A stretch of 33,471 nucleotides of DNA from an uncultured Spirochaetales bacterium (lineage in GTDB: Bacteria; Spirochaetota; Spirochaetia; Sphaerochaetales; Sphaerochaetaceae): the NCBI GenBank assembly GCA_949292445.1, contig CASEZU010000154.1, positions 1 through 33,471 on the forward strand. The letters run 5' to 3'. Shown here one piece after another: positions 7,984-16,684 of the stretch. The first letter of the stretch is position 1; each line of letters starts with the position of its first letter. A program made the position numbers and the translations under genes. The notes beneath the pieces are model-generated. The model worked only from the letters and a program-made list of their open reading frames with translations, ran no database searches and was not told where the DNA came from.

Positions 7984-9261
7984 ATGAGAAGAGCAACATT
8001 ATGCGTACAGGCGGGTTATCAGCCAGCAAATGGCGAGCCCAGGGTGCTTCCTGTTTACCAGAGCACGACATATAAGTATGACAGCGGCGCTGAGCTTGCG
8101 GCGCTGTTCGATCTCGAGAGCCCGGGGCATATGTATACCCGCATCTCCAATCCCACCGTGGATTATGTGGAGAAGAAGGTCACGGCACTCGAAGGCGGAG
8201 TCGGAGCCATGATGACCTCATCCGGCCAGGCTGCTTCGCTGATCTCCGTTTTCAATATTGCATCCGCCGGCGACAACTTCATAATGATGGGCAACCTCTA
8301 CGGAGGCACTACAAATCTCTTTCTTGTCACCATGAAGCGCATGGGAATTGAGGCCAGAGTCGTCGACCCTGCAATGAGCGATGAGGAGATTCTGTCGAAG
8401 GCTGACAGCAGAACGAGGCTTTTCTTTGGTGAGACAATCGCCAATCCGTCGCTCGCAGTTTTCGATTTCGACAGGTTCGCCCCTCTTGCCCACTCGATGG
8501 GAGTTCCACTTGTGATCGACAACACTTTCGCAACCCCGATCCTCTGCCGGCCTTTCGAGCATGGCGCTGATATAGTGGTGCATTCCACGACGAAGTACAT
8601 GGACGGCCATGCCACAGTGGTAGGCGGCATGATAGTCGACGGCGGCACGTTCGACTGGGAGAAGGACGGAAAGTATCCGGAGCTCAGCGAGCCTGATGAG
8701 TCCTATCATGGAGTTGTCTATACAAAGTCCTTCGGCAATGCGGCCTATATAACGAAGGCCCGCACGCAGCTGATGAGGGATCTGGGCTCTACGCCGCAGC
8801 CGATAGCCGCGTTCCTCCTCAACCTCGGCCTCGAGACCCTCGACCTCAGGATCAGAAGGCACAGCGAGAATGCGCTCAAGGTGGCTGAGTATCTTTCGTC
8901 AAGGACCGATCTGATCTCATCCGTGAGCTATCCCGGGCTTGAGTCTTCACCGGAGCATGAGAAGGCGCTGAAGTATCTGGACGGAGGCCTTTCCTCCGGC
9001 GTTGTCTCATTCTCAATGAAAGGCGGCCGCGAGATGGCCATGAAATTCATGGATTCACTCAATCTCGCCTCCATTGTCGTCCATGTCGCCGATGCCAGGA
9101 CTTCCGTGCTCAATCCTGCTTCCACGACGCACCGCCAGCTTTCTGACGAGATGCTCCGCGAGGCCGGCATCGATCCGGGCTTTGTCCGCTTCTCTGTCGG
9201 CATCGAGGATGTGGAGGATATCATCGCCGATATCAAAGGAGCTCTGGAAGCATGCCGATAA
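7984..9261 (+). CDS. metY: O-acetylhomoserine sulfhydrylase (aminocarboxypropyltransferase)
   Basis: A 425-residue PLP enzyme of the Cys/Met metabolism family. Lys204 in HSTTKYMDGH forms the Schiff base; YTRISNPT (51-58) and SSGQAA (79-84) bind cofactor phosphate and substrate. The length (about 425 rather than about 380-400) and the N-terminal TLCVQAG fit MetY better than cystathionine gamma-synthase or MetZ. It would make homocysteine from O-acetylhomoserine and sulfide in the cytoplasm. The next gene, an acetyl-type MetA, overlaps its end by 10 bases and would supply the substrate, which strengthens the call. There is no usable ribosome site: the bases before the ATG are taken up by a promoter-like -10 box and an inverted repeat. 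Confidence 0.88.
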   Translation: MRRATLCVQAGYQPANGEPRVLPVYQSTTYKYDSGAELAALFDLESPGHMYTRISNPTVDYVEKKVTALEGGVGAMMTSSGQAASLISVFNIASAGDNFIMMGNLYGGTTNLFLVTMKRMGIEARVVDPAMSDEEILSKADSRTRLFFGETIANPSLAVFDFDRFAPLAHSMGVPLVIDNTFATPILCRPFEHGADIVVHSTTKYMDGHATVVGGMIVDGGTFDWEKDGKYPELSEPDESYHGVVYTKSFGNAAYITKARTQLMRDLGSTPQPIAAFLLNLGLETLDLRIRRHSENALKVAEYLSSRTDLISSVSYPGLESSPEHEKALKYLDGGLSSGVVSFSMKGGREMAMKFMDSLNLASIVVHVADARTSVLNPASTTHRQLSDEMLREAGIDPGFVRFSVGIEDVEDIIADIKGALEACR

Positions 9262-10196
9262 AAATCCCCAACAGTCTCCCCGCCAGGGCCACCCTAGAGG
9301 GGGAGAACATCTTCGTGATGACGGAGACGAGGGCGCGCACACAGGACATGAGGCCGCTCAGGATCGCGCTGCTGAACCTGATGCCGACGAAGATCGCCAC
9401 GGAAACCCAGCTCACAAGGCTTCTCGGCAATACTCCGCTACAGGTTGAGCTCACGCTCGTGCAGGTGGAGAGCCATGTGTCCAAAAACACGCCGGAGGAA
9501 CATATGCTCGCTTTCTACAAGCCATTCAGCGCTGTGAGGAACGAGAATTTCGACGGCATGGTCATCACCGGCGCACCTGTGGAGAATATGGATTTCGAGG
9601 AGGTCGAATACTGGGATGAGCTCTGTTCGATCATGGAGTGGTCCAAAAGCCACGTCCATTCCGTCTTCCATATCTGCTGGGCTGCTCAGGCCGGGCTTTA
9701 TTACCACTTCGGCATAAGGAAGGTGAGCCTCGGTAGTAAGCTCTTCGGCATCTATCCCCACCGCGTCATTTACCGCAACCCCGTGCTCCTCAGAGGCTTT
9801 GATGATGAGTTCTATGTGCCGCATTCGCGTTATACGGAGAGCGACAGGGAGATGATGCTCTCAGAGCCGAGGCTAAAGATACTCTCCATGTCCGACAGGG
9901 CAGGAATCTACGCATCAATGACAGCCAACGGCCGGCAGATATTCATCACAGGGCACTCAGAGTATGACAGGGAAACGCTTAGAAACGAGTATCTCCGCGA
10001 CCGCAATGCCGGACTCGATACTCCTGTTCCGGAGAACTATTTCCCGGATGATGACCCGGAGAAGGAACCTGTGATGTGCTGGCGGAGCCACGCGAACCTC
10101 CTGTATTCGAACTGGCTCAACTACTTTGTCTATCAGACGACGCCTTATGATCTCTCTGAGCTCAATGAGAGCAGTGAGGCTTTTCCGGCTCCTTAG
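9252..10196 (+). CDS. metA: Homoserine O-acetyltransferase, MetA family
   Basis: A 314-residue MetA-family enzyme. Catalytic Cys142 (HICWAAQ), H235 and E237 (GHSEYD) are all present at the family's numbering. Residue 111 is Glu (GAPVEN); published work on MetA enzymes links Glu111 to acetyl-CoA use and Gly111 to succinyl-CoA use, so this protein is predicted to make O-acetylhomoserine despite its common name of homoserine O-succinyltransferase. That agrees with its partner MetY. The ATG lies inside the metY end, with AGGAG in the metY coding sequence shortly upstream, so the two are co-translated. It ends in TAG, showing that TAG is a normal stop in this genome. Confidence 0.93.
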   Translation: MPIKIPNSLPARATLEGENIFVMTETRARTQDMRPLRIALLNLMPTKIATETQLTRLLGNTPLQVELTLVQVESHVSKNTPEEHMLAFYKPFSAVRNENFDGMVITGAPVENMDFEEVEYWDELCSIMEWSKSHVHSVFHICWAAQAGLYYHFGIRKVSLGSKLFGIYPHRVIYRNPVLLRGFDDEFYVPHSRYTESDREMMLSEPRLKILSMSDRAGIYASMTANGRQIFITGHSEYDRETLRNEYLRDRNAGLDTPVPENYFPDDDPEKEPVMCWRSHANLLYSNWLNYFVYQTTPYDLSELNESSEAFPAP

Positions 10197-10221
10197 ATAA
10201 GTATTCACAAATTATTAAATA

Positions 10222-10270
10222 TTTATGCATAGCTAGTGGAATAATCCGTATTTTTATGTATAATTATGCC
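10222..10270 (+). promoter_or_regulatory. Promoter and possible ArgR site of the argCJBD operon
   Basis: The 91-base gap before argC is very AT-rich. It holds a perfect TATAAT (10259-10264), with only a weak -35 (around 10236-10241). TGTATAATTATGCC (10257-10270) matches the ARG-box pattern TGNATWWWWATNC and overlaps the -10. A related sequence TTTATGCATA (10222-10231) recurs as TTTATGTATA (10253-10262), offset 31 bp, about three helical turns. ArgR repression by arginine is the natural reading but is not proven. Confidence 0.45.
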
Positions 10271-10287
10271 GTTATCCAGGAGGAGGT

Positions 10288-11322
10288 ATGGTAAAGGCAG
10301 CTGTACTTGGAGCCACAGGCTATGCAGGAGCGGAGCTGATGAGGCTCCTTTCAGGACATCCGGATGTCAGGATAACGTATCCGGCATCCCACTCGTATGC
10401 GGGAAAGAGATTCTCTGACATTTACCCCGGGCTCAGAGGCATCTGCGATATGGTCCTCGCTGAGGATGATATTGAGAAGGCCGCTGATGCGGCAGATGTC
10501 ATCTTCCTCTCGCTCCCGGCAGGGCTCGCCTCATCTCTTGTTTCTGATGAGATTCTCAGAAAGGCCGTCGTGATTGATCTCGGCGCGGATTTCCGCCTTC
10601 ACGACAGGGCAGTGTATGAGGAGTGGTATAAAACCGCACATCATTCGCCGGAACTCCTTGCCTCTGCTGTGTATGGGCTGCCGGAGATACACCGCGAGTC
10701 CATCAGGGGACGGCGCCTCATCGCGAATCCCGGCTGTTATACAACATGTTCGATCATGACGCTCTATCCGCTTCTGCGATCCGGGCTTATATCTGCGGAA
10801 GGGATCATCATCGATGCCAAGAGCGGCACTTCGGGTGCCGGCAGGGGAGAGAAGCTGGGGTCGCTTTTCTGTGAGGTCAATGAATCGATAAAGCCATATG
10901 GCGTGGCCACGCACCGTCATACGCCCGAGATAGAGCAGGAGCTTTCCGAAGCTGCAGCCTGCAGCATTACGCTGCAGTTCACTCCTCATCTCGTGCCGAT
11001 GAACAGGGGCATACTCTCAGACTGCTATGCACGTCTCAGGCCGGGAGTCACGGAGAAGGATGTGCGTAAAGCCTATGATGTCTATGCCGGAGAACCTTTC
11101 GTGCGGCTTTTGGATACGCTTCCGGAGACCAGGTATGTGAAGGGCACGAATTTCGTCGATATCTCCTTCCGCATCGATTCCCGTACAGGGAACATCATTG
11201 CGATGGGGGCGATAGACAATCTCGTGAAGGGCGCAGCCGGACAGGCTGTACAGAATATGAATATAGCATTCGGTCTCAATGAGACCGCAGGGCTTCCGGG
11301 AGGGGCGGGGTGTCCCCTCTGA
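10288..11322 (+). CDS. argC: N-acetyl-gamma-glutamyl-phosphate reductase
   Basis: A 344-residue NADPH-dependent enzyme, the typical length for ArgC. The Rossmann motif GATGYAG is at 8-14 and the catalytic Cys150 lies in the diagnostic ANPGCYTT. It reduces N-acetylglutamyl phosphate to the semialdehyde, the third step of ornithine synthesis. A strong AGGAGGAGG ribosome site directly precedes the ATG. It is the first gene of argC-argJ-argB-argD, all on the plus strand with gaps of at most 11 bases or overlaps, and the AT-rich region upstream carries the operon's promoter. Confidence 0.96.
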   Translation: MVKAAVLGATGYAGAELMRLLSGHPDVRITYPASHSYAGKRFSDIYPGLRGICDMVLAEDDIEKAADAADVIFLSLPAGLASSLVSDEILRKAVVIDLGADFRLHDRAVYEEWYKTAHHSPELLASAVYGLPEIHRESIRGRRLIANPGCYTTCSIMTLYPLLRSGLISAEGIIIDAKSGTSGAGRGEKLGSLFCEVNESIKPYGVATHRHTPEIEQELSEAAACSITLQFTPHLVPMNRGILSDCYARLRPGVTEKDVRKAYDVYAGEPFVRLLDTLPETRYVKGTNFVDISFRIDSRTGNIIAMGAIDNLVKGAAGQAVQNMNIAFGLNETAGLPGGAGCPL

Positions 11323-11333
11323 AGGAGAATCGG

Positions 11334-12548
11334 ATGTTCAGAGTGATAGATGGCGGAGTGACTTCCGCAAAAGGGTTCAAGGCTGCGGGTATTCACGCAG
11401 GGCTGAAGAAAGCGAAGAAGGATATGGCAATTGTCGTCTCATCATCCGATGCAGTGACGGCAGGAGTCTTCACCACGAACAAGGTGAAGGCGGCACCGGT
11501 CGTATGGGACCAGGGGATCGCAAGAAGCGGGAAAGCGAAGGCTGTTGTGATCAACAGCGGCAATGCCAATGCCTGCACCGGCAGGCAGGGGCTTCTTGAT
11601 GCTGCGGCCACCGCGGAAACGGCTGCGGAGCTTCTCGGGACGGAGAAGGGGAAGGTCTATGTGTGCTCCACGGGCGTCATCGGAGTGCCGCTTGATATGG
11701 CAAAGATCAGGGCCGGGGTTGAGAGCCTCTGCCCGCTTGCTTCCGCTGAGGGCGGAAAGGATGCCGCCGAAGCGATCTGCACCACTGACACCTTCATAAA
11801 GGAAGCCGCTGCAGCCGTTGATATAAACGGAGTTACTGTCACTGTCGGAGGCATGGCCAAAGGCTCGGGAATGATCCATCCGAATATGGCTACGATGCTC
11901 GCTTTCATCACAACCGATGCAGCCGTATCCCATGAAATGCTGCAGCAGCTCCTGGGAAATACGGTGGAAGACACATTCAACATGATTTCCGTAGACGGGG
12001 ACACCTCAACCAATGACACCTGTCTTGTGCTTGCGAACGGAGAGGCAGGAAATGCGGAGATACGTCCCGGGACACCTGAGTACGAAGCCTTTGCCGATGC
12101 TTTCCGCTTCGTCCTCGGCTCTCTTGCAAAATTGATAACGCGCGACGGCGAAGGCGCGGGAAGATTCATCGAGATGAATGTCGTCAACGCGCTCACCGTG
12201 CATGATGCCAAGGCAATGGCCCGTTCGGTGATATCCTCGTCGCTGGTCAAGGCCGCGTTCTTCGGGTCCGATGCCAACTGGGGAAGGATTCTCTGCGCGA
12301 TGGGATACTCCGGAGCGGATTTCGATCCGTCGCTCGTCGATCTCTCCTTCTCCTCTCCCAAAGGCACGATCGAAGCTGTCAAAGGCGGTGAACCGCTTCC
12401 GTTCAGCGAGGAGAAGGCCAAGGAGATTCTTCTTGAGAAGGAGATAACGGTCACGGCAGACTGCCATCAGGGAGCCGCGGCTGCCACCGCATGGGGCTGC
12501 GATCTTACATATGACTATGTGCGGATAAACGGGGATTACAGGAGCTAG
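11334..12548 (+). CDS. argJ: Glutamate N-acetyltransferase / ornithine acetyltransferase
   Basis: A 404-residue ArgJ. It transfers acetyl from N-acetylornithine to glutamate, closing the acetyl cycle; some members also use acetyl-CoA. The precursor cuts itself between A186 and T187 in the conserved KGSGMIHPNMATML stretch, making alpha and beta chains with Thr187 as N-terminal nucleophile. Start ATG 11334 is chosen over GTG 11310 because AAGGAG (11322-11327) lies 6 bases ahead and the protein then begins MFRVIDGGVTS as in relatives. The gap after argC is 11 bases and the gap to argB 2 bases. It ends in TAG. No argA or argE is seen here, consistent with the recycling pathway. Confidence 0.95.
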   Translation: MFRVIDGGVTSAKGFKAAGIHAGLKKAKKDMAIVVSSSDAVTAGVFTTNKVKAAPVVWDQGIARSGKAKAVVINSGNANACTGRQGLLDAAATAETAAELLGTEKGKVYVCSTGVIGVPLDMAKIRAGVESLCPLASAEGGKDAAEAICTTDTFIKEAAAAVDINGVTVTVGGMAKGSGMIHPNMATMLAFITTDAAVSHEMLQQLLGNTVEDTFNMISVDGDTSTNDTCLVLANGEAGNAEIRPGTPEYEAFADAFRFVLGSLAKLITRDGEGAGRFIEMNVVNALTVHDAKAMARSVISSSLVKAAFFGSDANWGRILCAMGYSGADFDPSLVDLSFSSPKGTIEAVKGGEPLPFSEEKAKEILLEKEITVTADCHQGAAAATAWGCDLTYDYVRINGDYRS

Positions 12549-12550
12549 GG

Positions 12551-13432
12551 ATGTACGAGAAGGAGCAGGCGAAGGCCGAGATACTCATCGAGGCCATTCC
12601 TTATATAAGGAGATTCGCAGGGGAGACAGTCGTCATAAAGTACGGCGGTTCGGCGATGGTCGACGAGAGGCTCAAGAAAGCCGTCATCAAGGATGTGGCG
12701 ATGCTCAAGTACCTCGGTCTCAATCCGATCATCGTCCATGGCGGCGGCAAGGAGATAACTGCTGTCCTTGACAGGATGGGAAAGGAGACACAGTTCGTGG
12801 ATGGGCTCAGGGTCACGGATGCCGAGACTGCCGGAGTCGCGGAGATGGTGCTCTCCGGCTCCATAGGCAAGAGCCTTGTCGAGAACCTCGAGTCTGTCGG
12901 GATCAGGGCATGCGGCATCAACGGCAAGGACGGGCATACGCTGATGGCGAGAAAGAAGATCGACGACAAGGGCAGGGACCTTGGTTTCGTAGGGGAGATC
13001 GAGAAGGTGGACAGCACGCTGATCGATACGCTGATAGCTGCAGGCTTTGTGCCCGTGATATCTCCGGTAGGCGTCGATGCATTCTCCCAGACATACAACG
13101 TCAATGCCGATTACGCGGCCTCCGCGATAGCCGGTGCGCTCAATGCCCAGAAGCTGGTCTTCCTGACAGATGTGGAGGGGATCCTCCGCGACAAGGATGA
13201 TCCGAAGAGCATCATCGGCAGGATGAATGCCCGTGAGGCCATGGAGCTGATTGAGGATGGCACGATAAAAGGCGGCATGATACCGAAAGTCGAATGCTGC
13301 CTCGATGCCATCAGGAAAGGGGTCAAGTCGGTCCACGTCCTCGACGGACGTCTTCCGCACTCGATACTTCTCGAGATATTCACAGCAGAGGGCATCGGCA
13401 CGATGCTCACACCGGAGGGAATGCATGTCTAA
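12551..13432 (+). CDS. argB: Acetylglutamate kinase
   Basis: A 293-residue amino-acid kinase that phosphorylates N-acetylglutamate with ATP. KYGGSAM (30-36) and HGGGKEI (63-69) form the nucleotide and substrate loops. It has an N-terminal helix of about 20 residues before the KYGGSA strand; the short E. coli-type enzyme (about 258 residues) lacks this, while arginine-sensitive hexameric kinases have it. Feedback inhibition by arginine is therefore likely, as expected where ArgJ recycles acetyl groups (inference). The 3' end overlaps argD by 8 bases, and argJ ends 2 bases upstream. The opposite strand is also open across the gene, but that frame has no recognisable protein. Confidence 0.96.
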   Translation: MYEKEQAKAEILIEAIPYIRRFAGETVVIKYGGSAMVDERLKKAVIKDVAMLKYLGLNPIIVHGGGKEITAVLDRMGKETQFVDGLRVTDAETAGVAEMVLSGSIGKSLVENLESVGIRACGINGKDGHTLMARKKIDDKGRDLGFVGEIEKVDSTLIDTLIAAGFVPVISPVGVDAFSQTYNVNADYAASAIAGALNAQKLVFLTDVEGILRDKDDPKSIIGRMNAREAMELIEDGTIKGGMIPKVECCLDAIRKGVKSVHVLDGRLPHSILLEIFTAEGIGTMLTPEGMHV

Positions 13433-14606
13433 TCAGAGTGTTGTACAGCTTGGAACTGAGAACTATATGTCCAACTATTCACAGTTCCCCATTGCGATAA
13501 AAAGCGGAAAGGGGATCGTGCTCACGGATGAGGACGGGAAGGAGTATCTGGATTTTGTCTCCGGAATCGCCGTCAATGCGCTCGGTTACGGAGATGAGGA
13601 GGAGAAGAAAGCGCTTCTCAGCGTCATTGAAAGCGGTGTGCTCCATACTTCCAACCTCTACTACAACAGCCATGCCGTGCATGCTGCGGCCATGCTCAAT
13701 AAACTTGCCGGATCTGAGAAGGTCTTCTTCTGCAACAGCGGGGCTGAGGCAAATGAGGCTGCGCTCAAGATGGCAAGGAAGTACGGCTCGGCTAAGGGGA
13801 AGACAGAGATAATATCATTCAACCATTCCTTCCATGGCCGTACATATGGTGCTGTGACAGTGACGGGGCAGGAGAAATATCACAAAGGCTTTGCCCCGAT
13901 GCTGCCCGATGTGGTCTATGGAGAGTTCAATGACCTTGATTCGGTGAAGGCACTTGCTTCTGAGCGCACTGCCGCGATCATCGTCGAGCCGCTGCAGGGT
14001 GAGGGGGGCATCATACCTGCAACAGAGGAGTTTCTTTCGGGACTCAGGAAGATCGCTGATGATCTGGATGCCCTCCTGATCTTCGATGAGGTGCAGTGCG
14101 GTCTGGGGAGGACCGGCAAGCCTTTCTGCTTCCAGCATTACGGCGTGAAGCCGGACATCCTCACGCTTGCAAAAGCGTTGGGCGGAGGCTTGCCGATGGG
14201 TGCTGCCCTCGCTTTCAACAAGGCTGCAGGTATCTTCTCTCCCGGCGATCATGCTGCGACTTTCGGCGGCAATGTCGCCGCTGCAGCCCTTGCGGAGATC
14301 GTGCTCTCCAGGCTCCCCGCGCTCTCTCAGGCGGTCGCTGAAAACGGCGCTTATCTCGGGAAGAAGCTCGACGGTATAGTCTCCAGATACCCAGAACTCT
14401 GCGTTGAGGCGCGCGGAATGGGCTTCATGCGCGGCATTGAGCTCCGCATTCAGCCGCGGAGCGTCATATCCAAATGCATGGAGAAAGGGCTTCTCGTATG
14501 CTCCGCAGGCTACACGGTCCTCAGGTTCGTGCCTCCTCTCATCACAGGAAAAGAGGATATCGACAAGGCTGTCTCAATAGTCTCCGAGGCCCTGTCGGAG
14601 CTCTGA
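13425..14606 (+). CDS. argD: Acetylornithine aminotransferase
   Basis: A 393-residue class III PLP aminotransferase that converts N-acetylglutamate semialdehyde to N-acetylornithine with glutamate as amino donor. Lys250 in LTLAKALGGG is the Schiff-base residue, DEVQ (221-224) holds the PLP nitrogen, and SGAEANEAA (105-113) contacts PLP phosphate. ATG 13425 is chosen because GGAGGG (13414-13419) sits 5 bases ahead and the product then begins like known ArgD proteins; the frame is open further upstream only inside argB. It is the last gene of the arg operon; no argF, argG or argH is nearby. Its stop lies 3 bases from the stop of the opposite gntR gene. Confidence 0.94.
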   Translation: MSNQSVVQLGTENYMSNYSQFPIAIKSGKGIVLTDEDGKEYLDFVSGIAVNALGYGDEEEKKALLSVIESGVLHTSNLYYNSHAVHAAAMLNKLAGSEKVFFCNSGAEANEAALKMARKYGSAKGKTEIISFNHSFHGRTYGAVTVTGQEKYHKGFAPMLPDVVYGEFNDLDSVKALASERTAAIIVEPLQGEGGIIPATEEFLSGLRKIADDLDALLIFDEVQCGLGRTGKPFCFQHYGVKPDILTLAKALGGGLPMGAALAFNKAAGIFSPGDHAATFGGNVAAAALAEIVLSRLPALSQAVAENGAYLGKKLDGIVSRYPELCVEARGMGFMRGIELRIQPRSVISKCMEKGLLVCSAGYTVLRFVPPLITGKEDIDKAVSIVSEALSEL

Positions 14607-14609
14607 GCA

Positions 14610-15290
14610 TCACTCTCCTGCGATGGTCTGCTGGGAGGGGGTGAAGGATGTCACTTCACGGAATATGGCGAGATAATCGTCTATATCCGAGCGGAGTATT
14701 TCCCCCGCCTTCTCCCTGTCCTTTTCCCGCAGGGCATCGATGAGCTTCCTGTGCCATCGCATGTCCTCCCTGTGAAGCCCCTGCCGCCACGATTCGGTGT
14801 AGTAATGGTTGGCTCCTCTGAAGCAGGCCCTGATAACCTGCTCGAGTATTCTGGTGTAGTAGCTGTTGCCGCTGAAGCTGCAGAGTGTTATGTGGAACTG
14901 CGTGTTGAGAAGCCAGTGAAGATATACATCATGATCCTGTTCTATCTCCTCTCCCTTCCTGTAGAGCTCCTCAAGCGTTTCCAGGCTGGAGTCTGAGAGG
15001 GTAGGGAAGTAGAGGTCCATGGCGGCAAGCTCTATCGTCATCCTCAGAGCTCCCGCATCGAGGAGCTTCTTAAGGCTCACGGGAGCTATCCTGTAGCCTG
15101 TGCGCGGGATGCTCTGCAGTATGTCATCGCTGCAGAGCCGCAGCAGTGCCTCCCTCACGGGTGATCTGGACACATTGTATTTTTCTATCAGCATCTTCTC
15201 GGTCAGTATCGAGCTGTCTGTGTAGACATTCCTGATGATGTCCTTGAAGATAGCCTGATAAACCATCTCAGTCTTGGCAGAAGCCTCCAT
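14610..15290 (-). CDS. GntR-family regulator, FadR/FCD subfamily
   Basis: A 226-residue repressor-type protein. Residues 5-72 are the winged helix-turn-helix, with the GntR signature SRSPVREAL at 41-49. Residues about 80-215 form an all-helical FCD ligand domain with His residues placed as in metal-binding members (for example TQFH and MRWH). It lies 12 bases after pepT on the same strand with a strong AAAGGAGGGG ribosome site, so pepT and this gene form an operon. The divergent promoter of the peptide transporter carries two copies of TGRTANTAYCA, close to the FadR-group consensus TGGTNNNACCA. The protein probably represses the transporter operon and perhaps itself; the effector may be a peptide-derived acid (inference). 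Confidence 0.9.
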   Translation of the reverse strand: MEASAKTEMVYQAIFKDIIRNVYTDSSILTEKMLIEKYNVSRSPVREALLRLCSDDILQSIPRTGYRIAPVSLKKLLDAGALRMTIELAAMDLYFPTLSDSSLETLEELYRKGEEIEQDHDVYLHWLLNTQFHITLCSFSGNSYYTRILEQVIRACFRGANHYYTESWRQGLHREDMRWHRKLIDALREKDREKAGEILRSDIDDYLAIFREVTSFTPSQQTIAGE

Positions 15291-15302
15291 TATCCCCTCC
15301 TT

Positions 15303-16520
15303 TCATGCAAGCCGGGCAGCCAGGCGGACGAGTATCTCCGTACAGGTGTCCAGCGATTCCATTGAGACATATTCATGTCTGCTGTGCCCGTTGTGGCCGC
15401 CTGTGCAGAGATTCGGGCAAGGCAGCCCCATGAATGACAGCCTGCTTCCGTCAGTACCTCCCCTGACAGGCTGGATGTCAGCTGTTATTCCCAGCTCCCT
15501 CATTGCCTCCGAGGCCGCCTCTATGAGCTCCGGATGCTTAGCAACTTCCTCGCCCATGTTCCTGTACATGTCACGGATCCTCACCTCGACCGCATCGCTG
15601 CCGTATTTTCTCCTCAGATACGCGGCGGCATTCTCCATCATCTTCTTCCTGTTTTCCAGTATGGAGGCATCATGGTCGCGGAGCATGTATACAAGCTCTG
15701 CTTTCTCCACTGTTCCGCTCATTGACGCAAGGTGGTAAAAGCCTTCCCTGTCCGCAGTGCAGAACGGGATCTCATGCTGCGGCAGCATCGCATTGAACTC
15801 CATGGCTACGAGCATCGCGCTCCGCATCACGCCTTTGGCGTATCCGGGATGTGCCGTTATTCCGTGGAAGGTGACCGTCGCTTCCGCAGCGTTGAATGTC
15901 TCATACTGCAGCTGTCCTACGCTTCCTCCGTCGACGGTGTATCCGACAGGGACTATGATGCGGGACATGTCTATCCTGTCAACGCCGCGTCCTATCTCCT
16001 CGTCGGGAGTGAAGACGACCACGATCTTCGGATGGCGGAGGCTGCTGTCAGCCATTAACCGCTCGACCATCGTCATCGTCTCCGCGACGCCGGCCTTGTC
16101 ATCGGCTCCGAGGAGCGTCGTGCCGTCCGTGACTATGAGATGCTCTCCGATGCTTTCCCTGAGATCGGGGAAATCCGCTTCCCTTGTCACTATGTCGAGC
16201 TTCTCATTGAGGACTATGTCGCCTCCGTTGTATTCGATGACCGATGGCTTTATGTCTTTTCCCGACATGTCCATTGCCGTGTCCATATGGGCAACCAGCG
16301 CAAAGCCCGGCCTCTCTTCCGATCCCGGTGACGGCGGCACTGTACCGTATACATATCCGTTCTCATCGCATGATGCGTCCTGGATGCCGAGGGCTTTCAG
16401 CTCCGAGGCGAGATGCTCTGCGAGGCGCAGCTGCTTCGATGTGGAAGGGAATGTGTCAGACGATGAATCCGACTGTGTGTCGAATGAAATATAATCGAGA
16501 AAACGCTCATATGCTCTCAT
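15303..16520 (-). CDS. pepT: Peptidase T (tripeptide aminopeptidase, M20B)
   Basis: A 405-residue cytoplasmic zinc aminopeptidase releasing the N-terminal residue from tripeptides. Metal and catalytic residues are visible: H78 and D80 (AHMDTAMD), D140 (GADDKAG), E174-E175 (PDEEIGRG), D197 and H379 (GGHNGHSRHE). Length and spacing match the family closely. AAGGAGAGG precedes the ATG. It is divergent from a peptide ABC transporter, so imported peptides would be cleaved here, and it is co-transcribed with the downstream gntR gene. A TTGACA-N17-GAGAAT promoter lies about 60 bases upstream on the minus strand. Confidence 0.96.
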   Translation of the reverse strand: MRAYERFLDYISFDTQSDSSSDTFPSTSKQLRLAEHLASELKALGIQDASCDENGYVYGTVPPSPGSEERPGFALVAHMDTAMDMSGKDIKPSVIEYNGGDIVLNEKLDIVTREADFPDLRESIGEHLIVTDGTTLLGADDKAGVAETMTMVERLMADSSLRHPKIVVVFTPDEEIGRGVDRIDMSRIIVPVGYTVDGGSVGQLQYETFNAAEATVTFHGITAHPGYAKGVMRSAMLVAMEFNAMLPQHEIPFCTADREGFYHLASMSGTVEKAELVYMLRDHDASILENRKKMMENAAAYLRRKYGSDAVEVRIRDMYRNMGEEVAKHPELIEAASEAMRELGITADIQPVRGGTDGSRLSFMGLPCPNLCTGGHNGHSRHEYVSMESLDTCTEILVRLAARLA

Positions 16521-16579
16521 GAAAAACCTCTCCTTCTTAAAGGATTTGCGGAGAATGTATCAATCAGAGAGACATCATG

Positions 16580-16608
16580 ATTCTCCATCCCCGGCATACC
16601 GCTGTCAA
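16580..16608 (-). promoter_or_regulatory. Promoter of the pepT-gntR operon
   Basis: Read on the minus strand: TTGACA (16608-16603), a 17-base spacer, then GAGAAT (16585-16580). The -35 is perfect and the -10 matches 4 of 6. The predicted start near 16573 leaves a leader of about 50 bases containing the AAGGAGAGG site. No copy of the TGRTANTAYCA operator was found on this promoter. Confidence 0.6.
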
Positions 16609-16655
16609 GACTTTTCCCGCAGAGGATTTTCTTTTGTGCCTGCCCATCTTTTTTG

Positions 16656-16684
16656 TTGACGGCGTGTTAAGGCGGATTGATAAT
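16656..16684 (+). promoter_or_regulatory. Promoter of the peptide transporter operon
   Basis: TTGACG (16656-16661), a 17-base spacer and GATAAT (16679-16684) give a near-consensus sigma-70 promoter, each box with one mismatch. Transcription would start near 16691, about 55 bases before the first gene's ATG. The -10 box lies inside operator copy 1. Confidence 0.7.

Noticed and set aside
12545..13426. Long minus-strand open frame opposite argB
   Set aside because: It mirrors argB codons almost exactly, has no recognisable domain or ribosome site, and argB is certain.
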